DNA of 64,000 nt from Phorcus lineatus (Eukaryota; Mollusca; Gastropoda; Trochida; Trochidae). The stretch spans positions 46,339,877 through 46,403,876 of the forward strand of contig OV121081.1 of assembly GCA_921293015.1 (NCBI GenBank). The letters are read 5' to 3'. Below the pieces are notes generated by a model. The model did not search any database and had not been told where the DNA came from. It saw only the letters and a program-made list of their open reading frames with translations. The translations under genes were made by a program, and so were the position numbers. Of the stretch, positions 49,626 to 61,800 are shown piece after piece (positions within the stretch are counted from its first letter, which is position 1; each line of letters starts with the position of its first letter).

Positions 49626-51380
49626 GAACGAGGTAAAACAAGGATGCTTTGAGCCAGCGTAATTACATATTGATGTTATAAAATGAATGAGTGGGTGGAT
49701 GGACGAAATAATGATGATTATCATGTTAGGTTAATTTGTAGAGTTAAGACCATCTTACTTTAGCGGGATTTGTTGAAGTGGGCCAAGTTGCGCAGCACTC
49801 TCTAAAACTACACTTAAACTATCACATAATGGTGCCATTACCACCAATGAATGGCACCAATGGCGCTGTTCGAAAGAAGGCCGACATAATACGATGGGCG
49901 GATCTATACTTCTATCTGACCCGCCTACATCACCAAGCATCACGTCTCCACCCTCCCGCGTCTAGCGTACAGCACTAGATTCCCGTACTGGCACTCACAG
50001 GAGCAAGTCTATTTGGATTACGTGACTCCACATACACTCAACAAGCAAGGAAACAAGTGAGTGTTTCATGTTTTACCGCAAATATTTATAATGTTTTAAT
50101 GATATGCAGGAATGAGAAGAAATGTGCATGAATCGGAGAATTTCCCTATTGAATCATTTCACCAAATATAATTTGATATTTTTCTATAATGATAGCAAGT
50201 TCGAAAGTTCTGAGCATTGTCATGACCAGGATGGTGTAGGATGTAGAAAGCACTTTTCAAAATACAATCTATTTATATAAATGCTTTAAGTGATAATTGT
50301 CGGATCAAACTAAGCAAGATCCATTTAAACTGAAGCAAATGGTTGCAACTCAAAATGTGAGACTTTTGATAACATTGTTTGGAGAGAAAGACTTACGACG
50401 TCGAAGAGATTTTGCCAGTTTATACATGTACATAATTATTAGGTATTTCTTGTGTTTTTTTTTTCAATAATTGATGAGGAATTGTGAAAATTGCATCAAT
50501 AAATAACTTTGTATTGATTTCTGTTTTGTCAGATTCCTATGTCAGTGCTAAACAATTTCCTTGAAAAAGACATTTGAATAATAAGACAGTAATATCTGTC
50601 GTAACGTCGGTTATTCAGAATAAAGACGTTGTTTATCTATAAATTTGACATCATTCATCACTTCATTTACTAAAATGCCATTCAATGATGTCAACATTAA
50701 TTACTAAAACCATATAAATTAGTAATATGTTTTAAAAAAAATCACTATCTCCAGTCTTTAAAATCGTAATTCTATTTCTATCCCATGGGATATAACAATG
50801 CCGAATACTTAATATGACCGACGATTTCATGTAAATGTCACCTCTAAGTAACAGTGTAGACGTCCAAATATTCAGAGGTTATATAATTAGGGGAAATAGT
50901 TCGTTAAATTATCGCACTAGTTGAATAGTTATATGCATGTTCTTCACTCGGGAATAATGTTCAGATTCCCAATGGCGACGCTAAAGCGCATTTAATGTGA
51001 TAATTGCTGATGAAATTGATAAAAATTGGCCTAATGTCACTCTACTTAGGGAAACCTCGTGTGAATATGATGGTCATTATGTAACGTATGAGTGTTATGA
51101 CATGGCAGTTAGACTTAGCAAATTATAAGTTTATTCAGGGATGTGTGTTATGTTGAGAATGTAACCCATGTATCTTCTGTGAGGTTATATATCAACACGA
51201 GTTGATGAACGTTAAAAATATCGACGACTATTGATTTATTTGATACAGGAGACATGGATGTCAAGATTCTATTGATTATCCAAAGTCGTTTATTACATGA
51301 AATTACGCATGTAATCTCTGATCAAAACACTGCCACAAGCCTTCCAATACGGAATGACATAACATTAAGACGTAAGTTAA

Positions 51381-51520
51381 GTGAGGTGAGTTGGTGTTTA
51401 ACGCCGCTTTCAAGATTATTTCACTTATATCGCGGCTGCTAGTATTATTGCAGGGAGAAAGCTCGCAACACCATTGTGGCTATGCATTGCGGGGAAACCT
51501 GCGAGCATCGGCTGGAACTA
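51381..51520 (-). repeat. SINE family A, body fragment
   Basis: GTGAGGTGAGTTGGTGTTTA with ACGCCGCTTTCAAGATTATT, GGGAGAAAGCTCGC and GCGAGCATCGGCTGGAACTA match the family A body. The tRNA-like head is missing. Confidence 0.75.
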
Positions 51521-51910
51521 GGGACGTAAGTTAAGAACGACAGTTCTAAATAGTAAAAATAGTATAACCTAATACATAAAACTGTTGATGTACATTTAGA
51601 TAGGTTGTTACAATAAATACGTACACATTGAACTTAAACAGTTGACCGAAATTCTACACGGCATGATTTATTTTCACGGCATACGTTTGTTTTTTTTTAG
51701 AAATCGCTCCTCTGACCATTGTAAAGGGCTATTCGTTTTTCAGTTGTCTCACTCTTAGAAGTAGACAAAAAATGTTCATCCTCATAATTCTCAGTATATA
51801 AGATGATTTAAGATAGGTTTACCAAGCCATTCCACACATAATGTGTCAAATGTTACGCTGTCATGTGATTTTCATCCCTTGTAAGCCGTGTTACAGGTGG
51901 CGATTTCTTT

Positions 51911-52130
51911 GGGGGGGGGGGGGGTGTTACCTTTCAAGAGTATTTCACTTATATCACGAGTGCTAGGCTTATTACAGGGAGAAAGCCCGCAACATCATTG
52001 TGGTTTTGCATGGCATGGGTACTGCGCTTAAATTCAGTGTAGCATTGCACCCAAACCTCCCTGCGTGTAGAACATTCTCTATTGCAGAAAAAGTTGCCAA
52101 ACCCCTGTCGTCGACCAAAAAAGGTTCAAG
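51911..52130 (-). repeat. SINE family A, diverged copy with G-run
   Basis: TTTCAAGAGTATTTCACTTA, GGGAGAAAGCCCGC and AAATTCAGTGTAGCATTGCA match family A. The tail side is replaced by a run of about 14 G residues. Part of the head region near 52090-52130 is degraded. Confidence 0.65.
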
Positions 52131-52836
52131 TCATTTCAACCCCTGTAAGCCGTGGTAATCTCTTGGTTTGCTTAGTTGTTGGAATTAAAGTAAGCTTTGC
52201 AATAAACGACGTTCGTTTTAGCATGCAATGCGATCATATTTATTACGACAGAAATTCAATCTGAGATACAAGATAGGATAGAACTGCAGACGGCATCTGT
52301 AATGCATATCTTCACTGTCAGTCTTTGCATGAAGCAATGAATTAGATCTACCTGTAACAGAGGTTTGAAGGGAAGAACTATCTTAGTAGCCTATGTGGTG
52401 GGGAAAAAGAATTTGTAATGGCAGTGCTTGGCACTTAGATAAATTATTGCTCCTCAGGCAGACTTCGCTGTGTTTTGTGTTACAATGGGCACTAAATTAA
52501 TCAGTCTCCATGTATGATGAACCAATGTGATTAAGGTCTCAAATGTATGAAACATATTTCAACGGACGGAACAAAATGTTTGTGACATAAGTTGAAACAG
52601 TCATCAAAACGTCTGATCAATCACCGAGCTTAAAAGGGTATTTTTAACCCCTCGTCTATTAGTGACTTCAGGAAATTTGAAAATATACGTAAGGGATTAG
52701 AATTACCAGAGAGCCAATAAGAATTTATTTCCTTCTTTAATATTTTATAATTTTTATAAATCACAAATGATTTCTTCCAGTATAGATAAAGCAACTTACA
52801 GTTAAAAAAACAACCAAACATAGTCTTGGTTTCATG

Positions 52837-52842
52837 TTTATT
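52837..52842 (-). terminator. Polyadenylation signal of the ZP-domain gene
   Basis: AATAAA on the minus strand lies about 32 bp after the inferred TGA stop at 52874. Its closeness supports the terminal-exon assignment. Confidence 0.6.
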
Positions 52843-52873
52843 TACAAACACCATATTCCTGCTACAACAGCAG

Positions 52874-55800
52874 TCACTGATCTGTCTTCCGATGCAAGTC
52901 TTCACGAAGATGAAACACGGCAGTCTCAATATGGACGTAAAACTCGGGCTCCGATTGTATGTCTGGAGAGAAAGAGAGAAATGGGGTGTCACTTCTGATA
53001 CATACTATCAAGCCCAGTGCGACAGCTTGTATTATGACACTAATTCCATCTCCCAATGGGCCTGTAATCAATAGACAACCCTGCATGATCTATCAGATGC
53101 TCTCTGTGGCCTTAAATCAGAATCATCGCGTTGTCAGAATGAGGGATTGAAGTGAATGCTTTATACTTAAAGCATGTAATGGAGAGTGTAAGTGTCCAAT
53201 GTAAAACGTTCTACATATTTCTATTTTTAATTGTGAAAATAAAATGTGGGTAGTGTAAGTATTTACTGTCAAACGGCCCCATTATGTTTCGCTGTGTGGA
53301 TTTGAAAATAGATCATATATACAGCATAGATATAGGATGCCATGATGTATTATTTCTGGTAATGTCCAGGGCCGAGATTTTCAAAGCTCTCTTAGTGTTA
53401 AGATAATTATATTCGTAAGCAAATGGGTTTTTTTTATTTTGCTTTTTTTCAGGTATACATAGAGGGTGACATACATATATAAAAACATGTTATTCCATAT
53501 ACATACAGTTTGTTACAATAAATACATTGTTCATTGTATAGGAGAGTTTTAGCCGTCTATTCAAAATTTCTAAATAAAATATGCAAAATAGACTACAATT
53601 TCAGGTAATACGATTGCTGGTCTTGATTAATGTAGATATATTTTGTAATATCATAATATTATATTATTTGCCTTTTGATATATGCGATATTTGGAATAAA
53701 CCCCTTCTTACTTCAATAGTATATGATATTCTTAACTAATATGATCACAGCATTAACGGCGTAATTATTTTTTCCTTTAAGCAAATGTTAATGTATGGTA
53801 CTTCCAACTACCTGAGCACTTCAAGAGCTTTAAAGATCTACCCCAAGGTGTGGTTTACGTTTTGTATACGTGCTGGTGGTAACAGATAGTTCACAACCAG
53901 ATATTAACCAATGTCGAATGCCTTTCTTACGTGTTACATGTATTGTATTTCCACCGATATATTAAACATCACGCGATGCCATCATGAGGTGTGATTATAC
54001 TACATATGAGATATTATGTTGTCGGGGAACCTTCAGTGAGAGGCCAGTTGTCAATGAGGCTTGTTATTAAAGACGCGATGTGTTCAAATGAAGTTTCATA
54101 GGGAAGCCAAACTAAAAGATTTGCAATTTATGTCCAAAATCTTTACCCTTTCAACTTTTCAATAAAACACACAATTTAATTTGGACAGAGTTATTGATAA
54201 GCGTCGCTTGATCAATATTTCAGCCATTAACGGCATCCATTTATTGGTCAGTGTTAATTTTGAACAATGTTCAAATATTTCACATAATCTTATCGATGCG
54301 AGTTTCGGTATCGTGGGCGGCGAATTTTATGCCACAAAGCCAAAACAACAGTTTGTGCAGGGAGAGTGGGTATTTAATTACAATTTCAGAAATAATCCAT
54401 GATTACATCTAAGTGTGTGAATCTAAAGCCATTGATACGATGAAAGTTTCGGAAAAGTTAGAAGATATTGTTTATGCGGATCAAATGATAAAGAATTAAG
54501 AAAATATCAAACCATTCTAATGAGAAAGCTATGAACATTTATGCATTTATCGAATATTTGATGGTTCCAATTGAAAGGCATAGTATTTCAAAATCGTTGG
54601 CGAAAGAGATAGTTTTTGCTTTCCGTTCTAATGATTCCATGAACGACTTTCAACGCAATCAAGATTTTGTCGGCTTAGAGGCAGTGCTTAACATTCAATC
54701 TTCCTATGAGAGAGACTATATTAAGGTATAGTTCAAATCAACCATTGGGTATTAATTAACTATATCAACCAAGCGTACGCAAGTGTAAATTTAACCTAAT
54801 ATGAGAATGATAAGAACGGACAAGGGGTAATTGGGTCTAAACTCTTCGTATCATAATCATTACAAAGATCCACCAATTATTTACTTCACTGCGTAAGAAG
54901 ATATAGCCAGGAATATTATTTAATGCCAGGGTTAATGCAACATAAGACGTTATCCATTGTACCATCTGATTCAGCATTACCATGATTTAAGCATGGATGC
55001 AGCAAGCATTGCTAATGTAGTGTCAATGCAATGAGCTTCCCTGAAGCTTTATACATAATCGTTTCTGTCAGTAATACAACCCCATAATTTTACTGGGAAC
55101 GTGTCGGGTGAGGCGATTTGGGGTTTAGCGCCACTTTCAAGATTATTCTTGAGGCCCCAAAGATTAAGACGGTGTTGATTACGAAACTGGAATTGTTGCA
55201 AATCTGGTATCTACATGAGATTCTTTAAAGCGATACTACCCCCAAAAGTAATTGGGAAGGCGTTGGAGAAGGTTTTAAAATAGCCCACATGATAACAACA
55301 AACGGTTACAAAAACGACACCATTCTCACCTTCCGAGTCCACATCTCGCCTATCTCTCTCATTCGCACATGAACTCTGAAACATACAAGGAACTGTTACC
55401 AATAGGTGAAACATATTTAAAGGATATATATTTCATTTAATGATTGATATGTAATCAGTTTGTCAATGAAAAACCCGACATGTCTTTACAAAATTAACAA
55501 ATTCGTTCTTATTTTTGTCAAGTAAATATGCACAAGTGTAAATATCATTTTGCCCAACTGCACAGCAAGGTATAATTTGTCTCAGTCTCAATCAAGCCTT
55601 GCTGCATTTCGTCATTTTTTCTTTGCCAGCTTTCCAGGCACTGCATCTAAACTTGGCGTAAAGCTGCAAGGCTTAAAATGGCCAGTGATAGACACTGGCA
55701 TGGGTTTTGCCTTTCCAGAGTTGATAGCTTTTATTTAGCGATGAATGCGAGCTTCAGTTTTTCATCGTTAGTGACGTGAAGGAGAATGCGTAAATACGAT

Positions 55801-58800
55801 ATGTGTCCTGTAAGTAGCTCGTATCACGGACAAAAACGATAAAAATAAATTTTTTAATGCTTTATTTTACTTTTAGTATCTTTCAACCTACAGGAACGTG
55901 GTTTTGTTATATTTCAATATCAGAATCCCGTTTTACCTCTTATTTTAGTCCCATCAACAACGTCCAAATCAACAATAAATATATAACAATGTATGCAAAT
56001 GAAAGATTCAAGATATTTTAGCCTAAAAGATGAATTGGAATGACTTCTGAAAGTTGATACACACAAACACGCGATTCACCTATCAAAGCTTCTTCCCAGT
56101 TCATACTTTCCAAAACAGCTTATTTGCAAAACACTACTTATGTTAAGACGACTTTACCATAAGGACTTTTCTTATCTTGTTGTTTTCACTTTTTCCAGTG
56201 ATCAAAAGATACGCACTAATTACTGAAAGCTCTCGCAAGTGTTAATTATGTAGTTATATGGCATATCATAGAAAATGAAAGCATGAATGTCTGGAAACAT
56301 TGATTTTGAAAGCTAAAATCTGTGTGTCCTTCATAACAAACCCAACCAAAATCTGAAACATGCAATCCAAATGTTCAATTATTGATTCTGACGTCAGACC
56401 GTATGTAAATAAATATGTTTAAATGACATTCAAGCAAAGCATACCATTCATTGTACAAGAGGTCTAAAGGGAAAGACAATTATAGTTTTATGTCAGATTT
56501 CATATATATCATACCCACTGTGTCAGGGTGTCGACTCTTTAAAGAACATATAATCCAGATGTGTACAAATATCTGCTGAGCCTTAACCAATGAGTCCTTT
56601 AAAAGCTATGAACACTCTTCAAACATTGGTGAGGTGAGGTGATGTGGGGTTTAACGCCGCTTTCAAGATTATTTCACTTATATCACGGCAGCTGGTATTA
56701 TTGCAGGGAGAAAGCCCGCAACGCCAATGTGGCTATGCATTGCGGTGAAACCTGCGAGCATCGGCTGGAACCAGCGAACCATGAGAAGTACTGCGCTGAA
56801 ATTCAGTGTAGCATTGCACCCAAACCTTACTGCGTGTAGAACAGTTCTCTACTGCAGACATCTTCAAACATTGGACAAATAGAACATAGTGAGACCGACT
56901 ACCTATGGGACACCCCATGTAGGTTTAGCTTACCGCGTCCTCACTGCCGGAAATAACATGATTTTAATTTGTAATTATAGAAGTACTACATTCTGTAATT
57001 TGACATATGCTTGTGTTTATCCCCTTCTTTTGCTGTTTATTACAAATTATTCTCACCTTTATAAGATATATGACTCAGTTGCCCGAGTGTGTAAAAACCT
57101 TTTAATCTGTTCGTGTTTACTATGGAAGTGCAACTCAATACAATAGATGCGTCAGATACATTTGCGATGAAAGGTGATGATTTAGAATTGGACACAAATA
57201 ACGTCGTACAATCTAGTAAAGCAAACTGTAAAAGATATCATGGTTCGTGGCAATCTTTTCTGCTTTTGTTAAGGAAGTGTAATCTTGATTGTAAAAATAT
57301 AAAAAGGACCATTAGACGAAAGTCAAGGAAATCGAACTTTTGATAAGCAGTCGAACGCACAATATTACGCTCATGACATTTTTAGCTAAAACGATTTGTA
57401 GTTCATGGCGTACATTATGTATCAAGGGAATTAGTACAAAAAACGAGAGTATTGATATTTGTGGAAATATCATATACTTGGTAAGAAAATGCTTTATTGT
57501 CCGTGAGGAATTTATATAATACATTTACAAGACCATTAGACTTCTAAGGACTGATTGAAATTCACTGCTTATAAAGACTCGGTTTGACATTAATCTAAGA
57601 GAATGCCTATAAATCAGTTTCATTTTGATAACCTTAAAGGCACTAGTGCACGCTTTTACGGTTTAAATTGGCTATTTTAACGTTTAAGAGGACTTATGCA
57701 TTCACATAACCTTTCTATCGATGCAATGAAATAGTTAAAATTCTTTACAATTGGCCTGCAGTCAACAATGAAAAAAATTAGACAGCCGCTGTTGGCTTGG
57801 ACATATAAAAAATCAAAGTTTAGCTGTGCACAAAACGGATATCTCAAAGACAGTTAAACGCGGCTGAATGTTATGTGCAGCTATTGAATTTACCTAAACT
57901 CTGAACTGAGACCAAAGAATGAATTATGTTTCATGAAAGCAATGTTGTAAATAAACCGATTTAATAACACAGCATTAGCATTGCTATTAGATTGACCAAA
58001 GCGGCTGCCGTTTCCGCTTTTTTGGTTATGAGCAAAATCTTAATATTTCCGATATCGTAGTTCACGCGGATTTATTGTAGCGTAACATTAAATACTTCCG
58101 GTCTTTAAAAATCAACTTTACTACCTGAATACGTAAATATTCGTTAAATAACTTACGAGGTAGATTACTTGAGTGAGGATCTTGAATAATATCGAGAGAT
58201 ATGCAGAATCTGTGCATTCGTTGTGTTAACGAAATATTGGTGTGCACTAGTGCGTTTAACCTTTACATCAAGTACTTAGAGTTTTCGGAAACTTTCCGTT
58301 GCATAAAAAAGTTACGTGTTTATGTGGCTGTTGGTACTAAATGCAAGATACGCTTCACTTTGCCATTTGTTTGGAAAGACCTCAGTACCCTTTCATGGTT
58401 GGGGGAGGGGTCGACTAAAATTCAACATACTATAGAGCCTGAATCGAAGACATGCTCCCAAAGGGTGCAGTGGTACACTTGAAGTTCATACTCAAGAAAA
58501 GGGGGCATATGAAGTAAAATTCCCCTTCAAATGTTTAGAAGTTAAAACATGTAAAACCTCAATTTGCAATTTTGCTTTGAAAAGACCCACCCCTTCATAG
58601 TTGAGCTAAACACACTTAACATCCTAGGGAACATGAATCGTTAGACATGACCCTTAACAGTCGGTGGTACACTGAGCGAAATTACATGCTAGACAGTCCG
58701 AGGAATATAAAAAGTTTAGGTGGTATAACAACTAAACCTTCACTTTACCGTTTGGGTTCGGCTAGACTTACCCCGTCACAGTTTGTTGTACACAGGGTGA

Positions 58801-61800
58801 AGTTACACTCAAAGCTGAAATACTCGTCATCTGCTATATGGAAGGCTGGGAAGTAGGGGCTCACAGTGATGAAGCCTGATATGTTGAACCCCATGTCCTT
58901 CTTAAACACTACCCCGTCACCACACCTTCATAAAGATACAATTTTAAAATAACGAACATAGACCAAACATTCCTAAATCAAATGTAACAATGTAACATAA
59001 ATTTATAATTCCGTTATAATTATGCATGTTTTTTTCGGGAGAAAGTTTTCCTCTGTTCAGTATCAAATAACAAACGGAATTTGATAAGAAACTTGATATT
59101 TTACTAGATATATAGTAAATATTATGGACGGAGTAGTATTTGTTTCATGTAAAAACTGGTTAAATAGCCCCCCAGGATAACTAATTGGATGTAATAACAT
59201 ATATTGGAGTAGGCCGTAAGAAAATACATTAAGGAAAATGTGAAAGTTATCAGGTGACATTAATCAGTCATTAATCAGAAGGTAAAACATAATACCATTA
59301 TTAAAGTATTTCTATACTGACCTACGTGCGTGTCAAAAGTCCGCTGTAATCGCACGTTTTTTGAGTTTGACATCTCGTATTCTTATCTACTGTTAACTAC
59401 ATTTTAGGATCTACTCAGATTTTTTTGTAATTAAATGGTCCTTTTGGTTTTTAATTGATTTAATGAACGATATCAAAACTATCGCAACAAAACAATTCAA
59501 AATTCAAAACAATGAATTCTATATGAAAAATGTATGACTGGAGTGATCTTTCTAAAACAAGATGGCGGACCCAATATCGATAGGTTAGGTTTTTTAAGGG
59601 GAATGTCCATGATTTACCAACGTCACTTCTTAATGAATTCAGGAACCCTTGCTACTGTTGCGTGATCTTACTTTTGCAATTTTTTCTAATAACATTTAAA
59701 AAACCATTGCACCACTGGCATACGCATAAATACCCTTGATTAGAAGGATTTTACCACAGTCGTGTCTGTAAGAAGGTTATTACCTACCCTCCCCTGATGA
59801 TCGCAAACTTCATGCCAGTGACATTGGCAACAACGTTACAGGCTATTGGCCGGATACCTACTTCGCCTGACCCACCTGCAAGTAGACAACAGGGATAAAT
59901 GAACACTGAACATTATAATAAATAACTAAGTATTAATGTCTCGGATGGTATTGTAATGGAAACTTCAAAATCTGGTGTAACCATAGTGACTTAAAGGCAC
60001 AATCGCACTCTTTTCGAAGTAAATATTTACTCAACAAAAAGTAAAGCACCACCCAAATATTCAAGACCAATGCCTCATAAGGATCGTTTTTCTAACAAGA
60101 TACTATTTGTGCTAATAGTAATTCAAATAGTCTCACTTAACTAGAATTTCATCCCCAAATGCCAATTATGAAAACGGCCTTTTGAATGTCCTAAAGTCGT
60201 TTACATCTGCAGTTTAGCTGTAGAAGATTTTTGGGTTTCCGGTAAAACAATCACGAACGGAACCTATGTATATTGACACCATACCGAACCGATAATCACT
60301 AAATGACATTTTTCAGCAACAGGCAGTTTGCGTCGCCTGGAACTTCTCTCGTGGTGGTGGCACGTGGTCCTGTGCGTAGCTCAGTTGACCGCTATCAGTG
60401 AAGTTCAGCAACATCTGGCGTGGCTCGCCGGATGGGTGGGTTACCCGATCATTGATGTATTTATTGAGAGTTCAAGGGTTATTCCCTGCCCTACACTGAG
60501 CCACGAGTTGAAAAACTTGTGGTGTCTCCTTAGGCAAGAGACTTTATTCAAAATGGGCTTCTGTTCACCCAGCAGTACTAATTGGGTACCTGGTGTAGAT
60601 TGTTTTGGAGGTGACCGGCAGCTTGGGTTAGACCACGGTAATAATGCAGGGAGCGCCTTGAGCATGCATTCGGTGTGGACATGTGCGCTTTATAAATACC
60701 ATGATTATTAATTATCATTAAACCAAAGTAAATAAACTTTGGTGGAACAAATCAATATTTTGTTAATATTTCCCAATAATGTGCCCTACTAAAAACATGT
60801 ACATCTAAATTGAGAACGTGAGAAACCTTACCATCTGTAGTAGCTCTTAGTTGAACCCATCGACCTATGTCAATTTGCTGCCCAGTTATGTCGCCCCCGA
60901 GGACGTCCGTGATCTGCATGGTCAGTGAGGAGTTGCTGCCCAGCGTCCCTACAAGCTGCTGGACCTCGGGAGGGGCGATAAGTCTGTAAAATGGGAAGCA
61001 CGCAGAACGTTTCCATTCATACATTCATTCATTCAATTCAATCATTGAACATTTGTGTAGTGACTATATCGAGTTACCGATCCTTGAAAACCGCTTTCCT
61101 TTTCCTTATCCATTTGTTGTCACGTTTAATTGACAGCCTTTACAACATAACACATTTAGGAGTATACAACTATTAAGGCCACTAGGCGCCCGAAGTTTAT
61201 CAACTATGCTCACTCTTACAGATACCCTTGAAGTTGATCAAGATTGCAGTCACCTTACATATGTGCATTACGTTGCAATTGATAGAAATGGTTGGAATCC
61301 TTCAGAATCTTTGTTTTTCTCAAAAACTATTGTTTCTCATACCGTAGTTACACTTACATTTCTAGTAATAATGTCCTCTGTAATGACATAGTACAATAAC
61401 ATCATGTAAAATGTAAATCTAAATGTCAAAATTGTTAAATATTGGGCTCACTTCGGTCTTAAACGGAAAATAGAATATTAAAAAGTATATGGTGATTGAT
61501 ATTGCCTGGCTGAAAAGGGTTAAGACTGTTTTGTCTTTTAAGGTGAAATCTCTTGTCTTGTTATGGTTTTGGGTATGTGCGGACAAATCAACTGATCGAA
61601 AACATTTCCACTTTTGTACAAATGTATCGACAATCAGATAATTAGTTGTGGTCATCGGATATTAATCTGGTCTGAAAGCTTGATTTCTATCTTAGGGTAA
61701 AACATTTGTAGAGTTTCAGTTTTATGTTAGGAGTGTCAGTGTTAGGGAGCTTATTATTCAAAGGTTTCGCTGCTCTTATAGCATGATGGTAGCATAGGGT

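Larger units (their letters stand above)
45652..52830. other. Repeat-rich intergenic interval
   Basis: I find no supportable coding exon in these 7.2 kb. The recognisable contents are a CTTAG-type fragment at 46893-46960, the compact CACAGGGAC element at 48580-48720, and SINE family A copies at 49319, 51381 and 51911. A possible lone signal-peptide-like exon at 46669-46776 is discussed under rejected items. Confidence 0.6.

Noticed and set aside
49755..49978. Overlapping open frames on both strands at 49755-49978, with a faint resemblance to ZP exon 3
   Set aside because: The resemblance is limited to GGGTCA and CCGCCC stretches, the frame does not carry the ZP cysteines, and the locus is beyond the ZP polyadenylation signal.
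54181..54402. A 73-codon open frame starting at 54181, and a 66-codon frame starting at 54531
   Set aside because: Neither shows a domain, plausible splice partners or coding-like composition. Both lie in the long last intron of the ZP gene.
60328..60711. A 127-codon open frame
   Set aside because: The whole frame lies within SINE family B, whose other copy at 9470-9830 has no frame. It is a chance reading of a repeat.
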